Position numbers and translations under genes: made by a program. From positions 2,232,001 through 2,296,000 of the forward strand of contig NZ_CP041198.1 of assembly GCF_006517815.1 (NCBI RefSeq): a stretch of 64,000 bases of DNA. The letters run 5' to 3'. Numbering within the stretch: the first letter of the stretch is position 1; each line of letters starts with the position of its first letter. This document shows positions 47,647 to 56,031 of the stretch, piece after piece. This DNA is from Pseudarthrobacter sp. NIBRBAC000502770. GTDB taxonomy: Bacteria; Actinomycetota; Actinomycetes; Actinomycetales; Micrococcaceae. Below the pieces are notes generated by a model. The model was not told the DNA's origin, searched no databases, and saw only the letters and a list, made by a program, of their open reading frames with translations.

Positions 47647-48876
47647 TCAGGCGCCGCGAAGGGCCTGCCGCGCCTGGGTCCCCGCGGTCTGGATCGAGGA
47701 TTCGTGCCCGGCCATGCCTGCCTGGCGTGCCCGTGCGTACGCGTCCGGGAGCGCTGCCAGGAGGGCGTCGACGTCGGCCTGCGTGGAGGCGTGCCCGAGG
47801 CTGAACCGCTGGGCACCGCGGGCCGTCTCCTCGTCCAGGCCCATGGCCAGCAGCACATGCGAGGGGCGGGGCACCCCGGCCGTGCAGGCCGAACCCGTGG
47901 ACGATTCGATGCCGGCCAGGTCGAGGAGGAACAGCAGCGAGTCCCCTTCGCAGCCCGGGAAGGTGAAGTGCGCATTGCCCGGAAGCCGGTGGTCGCCGGG
48001 GGCCCCGCGAAGAACCGCCTCCGGGACCCGCTCGCGGACACCGTCGATCAGCCGGTCACGCAGGGCAGCGATCCGCGCCGCTTCAGCGGGCAACGAAGCT
48101 GCAACGGACTCCGCAGCGGCAGCAAAAGCGGCAATGGAAGCGGTGTCGAGCGTGCCGGAGCGGACATCCCGCTCCTGGCCGCCGCCATGCTGCACCGGTG
48201 TCAGTTTGACGGCCCGACCCAGCAACAGCGCGCCAACCCCCACCGGACCGCCGATCTTATGTCCGGATATCGACATGGCGTCGAGTCCCGAATCCTTGAA
48301 GTGCACCGGCACCGAGCCGAACGCCTGGACCGCATCGGAGTGAACCGGCACGCCCGCAGCGTGCGCCAGTTCCACGATGCGCCCGATCGGCTGGACGGTG
48401 CCCACCTCGTTGTTGGCCCACATGACGGTCACCAGCGCCACGGTGCCGGGATCGCGGGACAGCTCGGCTTCGAGGACCCCGGGGTCCACCACTCCCTCGC
48501 CGTCCACGGGCAGCCACACCACGTCGGCGCCTTCGTGGCGTTCCAGCCATTCAACGGTGTCCAGCACTGCATGGTGTTCGACGGCGGAGCAGAGGATGCG
48601 CCGGCGCTTCGGGTCTTCTGCCACCCGGGACCAGTACATGCCCTTCACGGCAAGGTTGTCCGCCTCGGTGCCTCCGGATGTGAAGATGACCTCCGAGGGA
48701 TGAGCCCCTGCCGCCGCGGCAATGGCTTCCCGTGCGTCCTCGACGGCACGGCGCGCCCGGCGTCCGGATCCGTGCAACGACGAAGGATTGCCGGTCCGCG
48801 CCAGCTCACGCGTCAAGGCGGCGAGCGCGGCCCCCGAAAGGGGCGTGGTGGCGGCATGGTCGAGGTAGGCGGGCAT
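47647..48876 (-). CDS. iscS: Cysteine desulfurase (IscS/NifS type)
   Basis: 409 residues from [12 protein letters not shown]; a TTG two codons earlier is possible. It is a PLP enzyme of aminotransferase class [35 protein letters not shown], the PLP lysine in [10 protein letters not shown] (Lys 207) and the persulfide cysteine in STGSACTAG (Cys 331). It strips sulfur from cysteine. Lying 131 bases upstream of mnmA, it probably supplies sulfur for tRNA thiolation, and perhaps for iron-sulfur clusters. Confidence 0.93.
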   Translation of the reverse strand: MPAYLDHAATTPLSGAALAALTRELARTGNPSSLHGSGRRARRAVEDAREAIAAAAGAHPSEVIFTSGGTEADNLAVKGMYWSRVAEDPKRRRILCSAVEHHAVLDTVEWLERHEGADVVWLPVDGEGVVDPGVLEAELSRDPGTVALVTVMWANNEVGTVQPIGRIVELAHAAGVPVHSDAVQAFGSVPVHFKDSGLDAMSISGHKIGGPVGVGALLLGRAVKLTPVQHGGGQERDVRSGTLDTASIAAFAAAAESVAASLPAEAARIAALRDRLIDGVRERVPEAVLRGAPGDHRLPGNAHFTFPGCEGDSLLFLLDLAGIESSTGSACTAGVPRPSHVLLAMGLDEETARGAQRFSLGHASTQADVDALLAALPDAYARARQAGMAGHESSIQTAGTQARQALRGA

Positions 48877-48923
48877 TCTCAAATTCTATCGCGGCAAGCT
48901 GGTGTTCCTCCGGCGTGGAGCGG

Positions 48924-49583
48924 TCACCTGCCGCCGGTAATCCGCGCGCAGCAGTGGCCCGGCACAGGGACAATACGCTCCTCGGCAGCGCCGCAGCCCA
49001 CCGCTGCACCGCGCAGGAAAGCACCGTTCATGTCGCATACCACTGCCGCATGGGCCCGCGACAGCCGGTGGAAGGGGCAGTTGGGCAGCAGGTATCCCCC
49101 CTCCCCGTCCGGCTCTGGTTGGTATCCCGTTTCCGCCAGGAACTCCTCCAAGCCTGCGGCACCTGCTGCCAGTTCCCGGCCTTTCCGGAAGGCGACGGCG
49201 CGCAACGACTCCCCCACTGCCAGACCTTGGGACTGGGTGTCCTCGATTGCCGCAGCCATCAGCTCCCCGGCAAGGTCGTAGTTCCGGTCCGGCACGGAGG
49301 CTCCCACCTCACTTCCAACCGGCCGGTACATCTTGGCGGGGCGTCCCGACCCCGGTCCCGTCCTGCCCGCAGGCTTGTGGAATTCCACGGCCAACAGGCC
49401 GTCCTGGACCAGCCTGTCCAGATGGAAGGAAGCGGTGCTGCGCGCCATTCCTGCGGCTTCAGCCACTTCGTCGCGCCCCACGGGACGGGCAGATGCGGCG
49501 ACCAGTTCGAAAAGCTGCAGCCTCTTGGCATCCGTCAGCGATGCAACCGCCGCGACCCTGTCCGCCCAAGGAAGTCGGTACAT
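48924..49583 (-). CDS. Winged-helix regulator with C-terminal Cys cluster (SufR-like)
   Basis: 219 residues with GGAGACACC ahead of the ATG. The N-terminal ArsR-type winged helix includes RLQLFELVAASARPVGRDEV and the recognition helix AAGMARSTASFHLDRLVQDG. RTGPGSGRPAKMYRP is the wing. The C-terminal sensor has LLPNCPFHRLSRAHAAVVCD then GCGAAEERIVPVPGHCCARI, with Cys 169, 183, 197, 211 and 212. This is the layout of SufR-like regulators that bind an iron-sulfur cluster through such cysteines. It is divergent from the DoxX-like gene across 88 bases containing two palindromes, so it probably controls that gene and itself. Confidence 0.82.
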   Translation of the reverse strand: MYRLPWADRVAAVASLTDAKRLQLFELVAASARPVGRDEVAEAAGMARSTASFHLDRLVQDGLLAVEFHKPAGRTGPGSGRPAKMYRPVGSEVGASVPDRNYDLAGELMAAAIEDTQSQGLAVGESLRAVAFRKGRELAAGAAGLEEFLAETGYQPEPDGEGGYLLPNCPFHRLSRAHAAVVCDMNGAFLRGAAVGCGAAEERIVPVPGHCCARITGGR

Positions 49584-49602
49584 GGTGTCTCCAATTCCAA
49601 AG

Positions 49603-49661
49603 TCAAGATCTCTTGATTATAGACCGTGTAGTTTCTAAAATTGGCATACCTACTTTTAGAA
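49603..49661. promoter_or_regulatory. Two palindromes in the divergent regulator/DoxX promoter region
   Basis: Site 1: TCAAGA TC TCTTGA (49603-49616), a perfect inverted repeat with a two-base gap. Site 2: TTCTAAAA-N13-TTTTAGAA (49633-49640 and 49654-49661), perfect and AT-rich, directly ahead of the DoxX-like ribosome-binding site AAGGAG. They lie between the two divergent genes, the usual place for operators of the SufR-like repressor. Confidence 0.5.
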
Positions 49662-49671
49662 GGAGAGCATC

Positions 49672-50094
49672 ATGAAATCAGCATCCGCAATGAGGGCCCA
49701 GCATGCGCCATCGACAGTGCCGCCGGCTCGGCAGGCGTTCCTGCTGCTGCGAACTGTGTTCACCGTGGCACCGATCCTTTTCGGCCTGGACAAATTCACC
49801 AACATCCTCACGCACTGGACCATGTACCTGGCACCCCAGGCCACGGCCATCGTCCCGCTGCAGCCGCAGACCTTCATGTACATCGTGGGAGTGGTGGAAG
49901 TCATCGCAGGCCTGGCAGTGGCGGTGCGCCCCAAGTACGGCTCGGTGATCGTGGCCGCGTGGCTGGCAGGGATCATCGTCAACCTGCTCCTGCTGGGAAG
50001 TTTCTACGACGTTGCCCTGCGTGATTTCGGCTTGCTGGTCGGCGCCCTGGCCCTGAACCGGCTGTCAGTGGGGGCGGCCCGGACCGCTGCGTGA
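49672..50094 (+). CDS. DoxX-like small membrane protein
   Basis: 140 residues with AAGGAG six bases ahead of the ATG. Four membrane helices are predicted: AFLLLRTVFTVAPILFGLDKF, TFMYIVGVVEVIAGLAVAVR, VIVAAWLAGIIVNLLLLG and FGLLVGALALNRLSVGA. The GLDKFTNILTHWTMYLAP loop resembles DoxX/DoxD-type proteins, some of which interact with thiol or redox systems. It is under likely control of the divergent SufR-like regulator, which hints at a role in redox or iron-sulfur stress; that is inference. Confidence 0.75.
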   Translation: MKSASAMRAQHAPSTVPPARQAFLLLRTVFTVAPILFGLDKFTNILTHWTMYLAPQATAIVPLQPQTFMYIVGVVEVIAGLAVAVRPKYGSVIVAAWLAGIIVNLLLLGSFYDVALRDFGLLVGALALNRLSVGAARTAA

Positions 50095-50198
50095 TTCCGG
50101 CAGCATTGCCAGGCGAGCGGACACCGCAGCCCCATGGATCCGCCGGCAGCTGAGCCCTCCAGCCGCCGGCGGTTTCCTGTTTCAGGACCTGTCGGTAC

Positions 50199-50888
50199 TC
50201 ACGGGGCCGGAGGCACCAGCGGCAGGTAGCGGACAACGTCCTGGCGGGCAGCATCCAGGGTTGCCGCATCCGGACAGGATACGGAGAGGTAGGCCGACGA
50301 ACCGGCAGTACCAAAAAGCCGTGCCAGCACCTCCGTGGAACGGCCGCCGGGAACGGCCTGCTCCAGCGCCAGTACTTCCACGTTCCGGCCCGGAGCTTCC
50401 GGCGTGCCGCCCCACTTCAAGGTTGCCGTCTTGAGGTAAGAAGGCTGGATGGCCGCATCCAGGTACTGGAACAGGGCAACGGTGGATTCCCTGTCATCTC
50501 CACGGACCAGCGGGGCCTGGCCTGTGCTGGTCCGGGCGGCAACCACGCAGCCATCGGCCTTGGCGTATTCGCTGCCGCCCGCCACGTTGTCCTTCACCAT
50601 CCGCCACCCTGGTGCGCCCTTGAGGTCATCGGAAATCCCCACGGCCGTCCCGGGAGCCAGGTCGCCGCCGGCAGCGAAAGGCATGTCACGCGCTGCCACC
50701 GCGGCGGCATCATGGCCCGGAGTAATGGTCGGAGTGGCCAGGACCGGCGTACTGGCCGGCGCCGGGGTGGCCGAGGGATCCCGGACGTCCACGCTGCACC
50801 CGCCCAGAAGCAAGGCTCCCACGAAGCCAATGGCAAGAGGCACTCCCCCGCGCCGTCCCCTGACGGCCCGCTCCGCCGTCGTCGGCAT
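50199..50888 (-). CDS. Lipoprotein of unknown function
   Basis: 229 residues from MPTTAERAVR, with GGAG six bases ahead. A signal peptide ends in LLLGGC (Cys 31), so it is membrane-anchored outside. A Pro/Thr/Ala linker follows, then a soluble domain with VKDNVAGGSEYAKADGCVVA, YLDAAIQPSYLKTATLKWGG and SSAYLSVSCPDAATLDAARQ; two cysteines in the domain may form a disulfide. An ATG at 50894 and a GTG at 50900 are alternatives. I do not recognise a family. Confidence 0.7.
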   Translation of the reverse strand: MPTTAERAVRGRRGGVPLAIGFVGALLLGGCSVDVRDPSATPAPASTPVLATPTITPGHDAAAVAARDMPFAAGGDLAPGTAVGISDDLKGAPGWRMVKDNVAGGSEYAKADGCVVAARTSTGQAPLVRGDDRESTVALFQYLDAAIQPSYLKTATLKWGGTPEAPGRNVEVLALEQAVPGGRSTEVLARLFGTAGSSAYLSVSCPDAATLDAARQDVVRYLPLVPPAP

Positions 50889-51090
50889 GTCCATCTCCAC
50901 TCCGTTACATCCCCTCCGGCCCGTGTCCGCACCACGCTGGCACGAGTCTAGACTCCGGTCTCCCGGGAACCGGCAGGCCCGGCCTGTTCGTTGTCACCGC
51001 AGGCGCACCGTCCATGCTGGCTAGACTGGGCGGGCACTCCGCTTTCCGGCCGGGAATCGGAAAGCCGGGCACCAAGAGAAGGAAGATTGC

Positions 51091-52032
51091 TTGACCGAGA
51101 GCAGCAGCTCCCATTACCAGGTCCTTCGGGTGGCCGTCACCGCCACCGAGAAAGAAATCAAGGTGGCCTACCGGCGCGCGGCCAGGACGGCGCACCCGGA
51201 CCACGGCGGTGATGCCGCAACCTTCCGCCGGGTAACCGCCGCCTATGAGACCCTGATCGACCCGCAGCGCAGGAAGGCCTACGACCGTTCCTATGGCGCG
51301 GGCACGGCGCGTGAGGGTGCGTTCGACGCCGGCGCCCACTTTGACGCGCCGGCCGCCGGCAGCCGGGCGTCCGCCACGGTCCGCAGGCCCGACAACGGCC
51401 GGAACACGGCAGGGGACGCGCCCGTCTACGTTCCGCCCTACGAAGGAACCGACGTTCCCCTTATCCCCCTGGCGCAGGCCCGGCAGCAAGTGCACGGGAT
51501 GCCCCGAAAGCGGGGAATCTTCGGCGCGGAGGCCCGTATCCAGCGGGAAATGCGCACCGTCCAGCTGCTGACCCGGCAGGTGCTTCCGGCCATCCCTGCG
51601 GCACGGCTGATCAACGGGCTGCAGTCACCGGCGGACAACAGCCACATCGACCATGCCGTCCTTTCCGGCTACCGGCTGGCCCTGGTCAACTCGATGCTCC
51701 TGCCCAAGGGCGCCTACGCCTGGGACGGCCGGACCCTCAACCACGGTGGCCGGGCGGTGGCACCCCCGCAGCTGGCCCGGGTGGTCTGGGCCATGCAGGA
51801 CATTTTTCCCGAGCTCAACGTCACTGGCTGGACGGTAGTGCACAGCCCCGACGGCAACCTCCACGAACCGGTGATCGACCACCACCGCCGCCCCGCTGGA
51901 GCGCTGGAAACCGTCCAGATCGTCAACGCGGCGGGCATGGTGCGCGGGCTGAAGGAATTCCTGGCGTCCGGGCCGGCCCCCAATACCGTGAACATCCCGG
52001 TCCTGGCCAGGCTGCTGCGCGGCATGCACTGA
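51091..52032 (+). CDS. J-domain protein with a C-terminal NERD-like region
   Basis: 313 residues from a TTG, with AAGGAAG ahead. The J-domain occupies about residues 8-70: SHYQVLRVAVTATEKEIKVA, the HPD motif at 35-37 (ARTAHPDHGG) that triggers DnaK ATPase, and FRRVTAAYETLIDPQRRKAY. A disordered linker follows. From about 173, SPADNSHIDHAVLSGYRLAL then VNSMLLPKGAYAWDGRTL resembles the start of a NERD nuclease-related domain, but the usual E-x-K catalytic pair is replaced by N-S-M, so activity is doubtful. The start of trmL lies 23 bases downstream. Confidence 0.8.
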   Translation: MTESSSSHYQVLRVAVTATEKEIKVAYRRAARTAHPDHGGDAATFRRVTAAYETLIDPQRRKAYDRSYGAGTAREGAFDAGAHFDAPAAGSRASATVRRPDNGRNTAGDAPVYVPPYEGTDVPLIPLAQARQQVHGMPRKRGIFGAEARIQREMRTVQLLTRQVLPAIPAARLINGLQSPADNSHIDHAVLSGYRLALVNSMLLPKGAYAWDGRTLNHGGRAVAPPQLARVVWAMQDIFPELNVTGWTVVHSPDGNLHEPVIDHHRRPAGALETVQIVNAAGMVRGLKEFLASGPAPNTVNIPVLARLLRGMH

Positions 52033-52055
52033 GGCCGGGTGGCTAGGATGGGGAG

Positions 52056-52523
52056 GTGTTCCGCATCCTTTTCCATGAACCAGAAATCCCCGGCAATACC
52101 GGCAACGCCATCCGCCTTGCCGCCATTACCGGCGCCGAACTTCACTTGGTGGAACCCCTGGGCTTTGACTTCTCCGACGCCAAGCTGCGCCGCGCCGGCC
52201 TCGACTACCACGACCTCGCCGTCGTCACCGTCCACAAGAGCATCGAGGACGCGTGGGAGCACCTGCAGCCCGAACGCGTCTACGCGTTTACGTCGGACGG
52301 CACCACCAGCTACACGGAGGTCGCCTACCGTCCGGGCGATGTCCTCATGTTTGGCCGCGAATCTGTGGGCCTGCCGGCGGAGCTGAAAACGGATCCGCAC
52401 GTGTCCGCCACGGTCCGCCTGCCCATGCTCCCGGCCCTGCGTTCCCTGAACCTCGCCAATGCCGCATCCATTGCGGTGTACGAGGCCTGGCGCCAGCAGG
52501 GCTTCGCCGGCGCCAAAATCTAG
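52056..52523 (+). CDS. trmL: tRNA (cytidine/uridine-34 2'-O)-methyltransferase TrmL
   Basis: 155 residues from a GTG with AGGA six bases ahead. A minimal SPOUT methyltransferase: HEPEIPGNTGNAIRLAAITG at the start, GDVLMFGRESVGLPAEL in the middle and the knot region RLPMLPALRSLNLANAASIA. TrmL methylates the wobble nucleotide of leucine tRNAs, using S-adenosylmethionine bound in the C-terminal trefoil knot. Confidence 0.92.
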   Translation: MFRILFHEPEIPGNTGNAIRLAAITGAELHLVEPLGFDFSDAKLRRAGLDYHDLAVVTVHKSIEDAWEHLQPERVYAFTSDGTTSYTEVAYRPGDVLMFGRESVGLPAELKTDPHVSATVRLPMLPALRSLNLANAASIAVYEAWRQQGFAGAKI

Positions 52524-52647
52524 AATTCCGTCCAGGGCCGGAGTGCCGGGCGGCCCCGGAATGAAAAACTTTCCGGCCTGCCCATCCGGCCTGTCCGCGG
52601 CGCCGAATGACTTTTGAAGACATTCGAGCGGACCAAAGGAGCGGCAG

Positions 52648-53349
52648 GTGACTCTACTGAAGGCAGCTTCCAGGCCCGACCACCGCATCCGGCACGGCAC
52701 TGCTGAGGATATGACGCCCCGGGACTTATGCTTGGACGTAATGGAAACTCCCAACGCGCCGAACTCCGAAGGCTCCGCCGCGGTGACTGACCCACCTGCA
52801 GACCTCAGCCAGCGCCTCTCTGCCCTTCTGGCAGGCACCGCCCGCGGAGACCAGGCGGCGTTCGCCGAGTTCTACCAGCTCACGTCCCGCAGGGTCTTCG
52901 GCATGGCCCGCCGCGTCCTGATCGATCCCGAGCTCAGTGAAGACACCACGCAGGAAGTCTTCCTTCAGGTCTGGCAGAACGCAGCAAAGTTCGATCCACA
53001 GGCGGGAAGCCCCCTGTCCTGGCTGATGACCATCGCCCACCGCCGGGCCGTGGACAAGGTCCGGTCGTCGCAGTCCGCCACGGACAGGGAAGCCAGGTAC
53101 GGTGCCAGCACGCAGGAAATCGACCACGACACCGTGTCCGACGAAGTGGGCAGCCGGCTGGAGGCCGAAGCCGTGGTCCGCTGCCTGGGAACGCTGACCG
53201 AAACACAGCAGGAGTCCGTGCGCCTGGCCTACTACGGCGGCCTGACCTACCGGGAAGTCGCCGAACGGCTCAATGCCGCAGTTCCCACCATTAAGTCCCG
53301 CATCCGCGATGGACTGATCCGTTTGAAGACCTGTCTGGGGGTGAGTTGA
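52648..53349 (+). CDS. sigK: ECF sigma factor SigK
   Basis: 233 residues from a GTG with AGGAG six bases ahead; a downstream ATG at 52741 lacks one. Sigma region 2 reads FAEFYQLTSRRVFGMARRVL, DTTQEVFLQVWQNAAKFDPQ and SPLSWLMTIAHRRAVDKVR. Region 4 reads LTETQQESVRLAYYGGLTYR, EVAERLNAAVPTIKSRIRDG. SigK-type factors bind core RNA polymerase and are held by the anti-sigma factor encoded immediately downstream. Expect an envelope- or redox-stress regulon. Confidence 0.9.
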   Translation: MTLLKAASRPDHRIRHGTAEDMTPRDLCLDVMETPNAPNSEGSAAVTDPPADLSQRLSALLAGTARGDQAAFAEFYQLTSRRVFGMARRVLIDPELSEDTTQEVFLQVWQNAAKFDPQAGSPLSWLMTIAHRRAVDKVRSSQSATDREARYGASTQEIDHDTVSDEVGSRLEAEAVVRCLGTLTETQQESVRLAYYGGLTYREVAERLNAAVPTIKSRIRDGLIRLKTCLGVS

Positions 53350-53359
53350 GTTGAGTGGA

Positions 53360-54220
53360 ATGGATGAAAACCGTGATGGCCGTTCGCGGGCCTTCGGGGA
53401 CACCGTGGCCATGGACCTTGCGTCCGGGCATGCCGTGGACCTCGCTGAGCTCTACGCCCTCGATGCGGTGACGGAGCAGGAACGCGAGGCCATTGACAGC
53501 TACATCGCCACCGCCCCGGAGACCGAGCGCCGGGCCTTCCTTGAGCGCGTCCGGCAGTCCCGGGAGGCACTGGTCCGCACTTTCCGTGCGGAGGAGGAAC
53601 CGCCGTCGGACCTCTTCCAGCGGATCATCGCCCAGCTTCCGGCCCAATCACCGGGCCAGGACGGACTCTCCGGCGGAGACGCGCAGGCGCCGGCCGTAGG
53701 CGCGGCCCCTGCTCCGCAGCAGCGGCCACTCGACGAACTCGCGCAGGCCCGCAAGCGCCGCGAGGAACGGCGGGGCCCGTCCGGCACGCGGCGCTGGCTG
53801 ATCGGCGTGGCGGCGGCAGCAGCGATTGCCTTGGGCGGTGTGGGTGTGGGCTCATACCTGGCTGACCAGAACGATCCCGTCAACCAGGTGGCAAGGGCCA
53901 ACGACCTCCGCGAAGCGTCCGTAAATGTGGCAGGCGGGGGCAAGGCCACCCTGCTGATCTCAGCGTCCGAGGACGCAGCCGTGGTCAAGATGAGCGGCGT
54001 GCCCGCTCCCCCGGCCGGCAAGGTCTACCAGATGTGGCTGATCCCCAAGGACGGCTCCGCGCCGGTTTCGCAGGGGTTGATGGATGAGCAGGCCCTGTCC
54101 AAGCCCGCCGTGGTCCAGGGCATCCACTCCGCGGCATCGCTGGGCATCACCGTCGAGCCCGCGGGTGGCTCCAAGGCCCCCACCCTGCCGACGGTCGCAG
54201 CGGCTCCGCTGGGCGCATAG
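53360..54220 (+). CDS. rskA: Anti-sigma-K factor RskA
   Basis: 286 residues. The cytoplasmic anti-sigma domain (DLAELYALDAVTEQEREAID, REALVRTFRAEEEPPSDLFQ) binds SigK. One membrane helix at about 144-167 (WLIGVAAAAAIALGGVGVGS) leads to an extracytoplasmic RskA domain ending with VPAPPAGKVYQMWLIPKDG. It starts about ten bases after sigK, so the two are one operon. A TTG at 53351 is an alternative start. Signals outside the cell would trigger proteolysis of RskA and release of SigK. Confidence 0.93.
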   Translation: MDENRDGRSRAFGDTVAMDLASGHAVDLAELYALDAVTEQEREAIDSYIATAPETERRAFLERVRQSREALVRTFRAEEEPPSDLFQRIIAQLPAQSPGQDGLSGGDAQAPAVGAAPAPQQRPLDELAQARKRREERRGPSGTRRWLIGVAAAAAIALGGVGVGSYLADQNDPVNQVARANDLREASVNVAGGGKATLLISASEDAAVVKMSGVPAPPAGKVYQMWLIPKDGSAPVSQGLMDEQALSKPAVVQGIHSAASLGITVEPAGGSKAPTLPTVAAAPLGA

Positions 54221-54239
54221 CACCCTTTTTCAACGCACC

Positions 54240-54279
54240 GTGCCCCGCTCCTTTGCACCAAAGGAGCGGGGCACTTTTT
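54240..54279. terminator. Strong intrinsic terminator after rskA
   Basis: Perfect 15-bp arms GTGCCCCGCTCCTTT and AAAGGAGCGGGGCAC with a GCACC loop, followed by TTTTTGCG on the plus strand. It ends the sigK-rskA operon and may also stop the convergent PIG-L transcript, which reads through from the other side. Confidence 0.92.
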
Positions 54280-54286
54280 GCGTGGT

Positions 54287-55066
54287 TCAGAATCCCGCGA
54301 TGGTACCGGGTCCGTTGATTGCCACCACGTGGAAAGCCTCGGCGCTGCGCCCCTCGGGGAAGCCGGCCCTCACGGCGTTCAGGTGCATGCCCCGGCGGAC
54401 GGTGTCCTCCATGGCGGCCACGTCCGGGTGCTGGCTGACATGGACATGGATGGCGGCCAGCTTCGCGTCCACCTGGTCGGTGACGTCGACGAAGTGGTTC
54501 TCCCGTTCCCCGGGGCCGGCGTAGAGCCAGAGCCATGGCAGCTTGTACGCTTCCAGGCCTGCTTCTGCCAGTTCAGGGTAGGCAAAGGGATTCTCGAGGG
54601 CCGGGTACACCGCGCGGGTTACCGCCTCCCCCACGGCCAGGTGGTCGGGATGGCTTTTTTGGATCCGCTCCCAGTTCCGTTCCGGGTGCATGGCAAGGAC
54701 GACGTCGGGACGGATTTCGCGGATCAGCCGCACTACCCCTTTCATCACCTCGTGCGACGGTTCGAGGTACCCGTCACGCTGGTGGAGGTAGTGGATGTCG
54801 GTGACGCCTACCAGCTCCGCGGCCCGCCGCTGCTCCGCGTCGCGCATGGCGATAATGTCCGCGCGGTGGGCCGGATCAAAGCCGCCGGCGTCGCCGTCGG
54901 TCATGATGCAGTAGCTCACCTGTACGCCGGCAGCGGTCCACGCGGCGACAGTACCCGCAGCGCCGAAGTCGATGTCGTCAGGATGGGCCGCGAAACAGAG
55001 CACCCGCCCAACCCGGTGGATGTCCGGGTTGAACGGGCTCTGCGCCTGATCGTGGGAGGCTGTCAA
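54287..55066 (-). CDS. PIG-L family N-acyl deacetylase
   Basis: About 259 residues from a TTG with AAAAGG ahead and four bases after the etfA stop; an ATG at 55117 would overlap etf[21 protein letters not shown] holds the first zinc ligands (HPDD), and [16 protein letters not shown] gives the distal His. The final stretch resembles other PIG-L proteins, zinc enzymes that remove acyl groups from amino sugars. MshB and Mca of mycothiol metabolism belong here, but the HPDDID motif differs from their HPDDE, so it is another member. Being in the etf operon is unexplained. Confidence 0.85.
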   Translation of the reverse strand: MTASHDQAQSPFNPDIHRVGRVLCFAAHPDDIDFGAAGTVAAWTAAGVQVSYCIMTDGDAGGFDPAHRADIIAMRDAEQRRAAELVGVTDIHYLHQRDGYLEPSHEVMKGVVRLIREIRPDVVLAMHPERNWERIQKSHPDHLAVGEAVTRAVYPALENPFAYPELAEAGLEAYKLPWLWLYAGPGERENHFVDVTDQVDAKLAAIHVHVSQHPDVAAMEDTVRRGMHLNAVRAGFPEGRSAEAFHVVAINGPGTIAGF

Positions 55067-55070
55067 CGAT

Positions 55071-56018
55071 TCAGCCTTTTCGCTTCTTGATCTCGGCGGC
55101 GGCCTGCGGGAGGACATCGAACACGTCGCCTATGATCCCGAAATCGGCGATCTCGAAGACCGGGGACTCGGCGTCCTTGTTGATGGCAACGATGACCTTG
55201 GAGGTCTGCATGCCGGCCTTCTGCTGGATGGCACCGGAGATGCCTGCCGAGATGTACAGCTGCGGAGAAACCGTCTTGCCGGTCTGTCCCACCTGGGCGT
55301 CGTGGCTGATCCAGCCGGCGTCCGTGGCCGCACGCGATGCACCCACCGCAGCTCCCAAGGCATCAGCCAGTTCCTCGACCGGACCGAAGTCGCCGTCCAT
55401 GCCGCGTCCGCCGGCCACCACGATGCGGGCATCGGTGAGGTCCGGGCGGCCGCTGGCCACCTTCTGCTCGCGGGCAGTGATGCGGGCGGCGGCGGCTACC
55501 GCCGGTACCTCCACGGATACCGTTTCGGGCGTGGTGGGTGCGGGGGCGGGTTCCGGTACCACGTTGTTGGCCTTGAGGGTCAGCACGGAAACGGGCGTCG
55601 TGGCCCTGCAGGCGGTGGTGTAGGAGCCGGCCAGGACGGACTTGTGTGCGGTGCCGTCCGGATCCACGGCGACGACGTCGGTGATGACGCCGGCGTTCAG
55701 TCGGATGCCCAGCCGTGCCGCAATTTCCTTGCCTTCCGGTGAGTTGTCCAGGAGCACAATGCCGGCGCCGGTGCTTTCGGCAGCGGCGGCCAGGTAGGCG
55801 GCTTTGGGCGCCACCAGGAAGTCATCCAGGTTGTCAGTTGCCGGGCGCAGGATGGCCCCCACCCCGTACTCGCCGAACGTGGCGGCGGCGGCGTCGGACA
55901 GGTCTCCGTTGAGTGCCACGGTGCTCTCGCCCAGGGAACGGGCCAGGGTCAGCAGTTCGAGGCTGCTCTTCTTGAGCGAGGCGCCGGGGTTGTCGATGAA
56001 TACAAGTACATTTGCCAT
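55071..56018 (-). CDS. etfA: Electron transfer flavoprotein, alpha subunit
   Basis: 315 residues from [12 protein letters not shown]; the frame reaches 56168 but would cover etfB. The C-terminal FAD-binding domain shows [60 protein letters not shown] and [19 protein letters not shown], all typical of EtfA. With EtfB it accepts electrons from acyl-CoA or other dehydrogenases. It follows etfB by 13 bases and is followed by PIG-L after four. Confidence 0.96.
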   Translation of the reverse strand: MANVLVFIDNPGASLKKSSLELLTLARSLGESTVALNGDLSDAAAATFGEYGVGAILRPATDNLDDFLVAPKAAYLAAAAESTGAGIVLLDNSPEGKEIAARLGIRLNAGVITDVVAVDPDGTAHKSVLAGSYTTACRATTPVSVLTLKANNVVPEPAPAPTTPETVSVEVPAVAAAARITAREQKVASGRPDLTDARIVVAGGRGMDGDFGPVEELADALGAAVGASRAATDAGWISHDAQVGQTGKTVSPQLYISAGISGAIQQKAGMQTSKVIVAINKDAESPVFEIADFGIIGDVFDVLPQAAAEIKKRKG

Positions 56019-56031
56019 GTCGGTGTCCCTC

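Noticed and set aside
52689..52743. Downstream ATG starts for sigK
   Set aside because: The GTG at 52648 has AGGAG six bases ahead, while the ATGs at 52711 and 52741 lack a ribosome-binding site.
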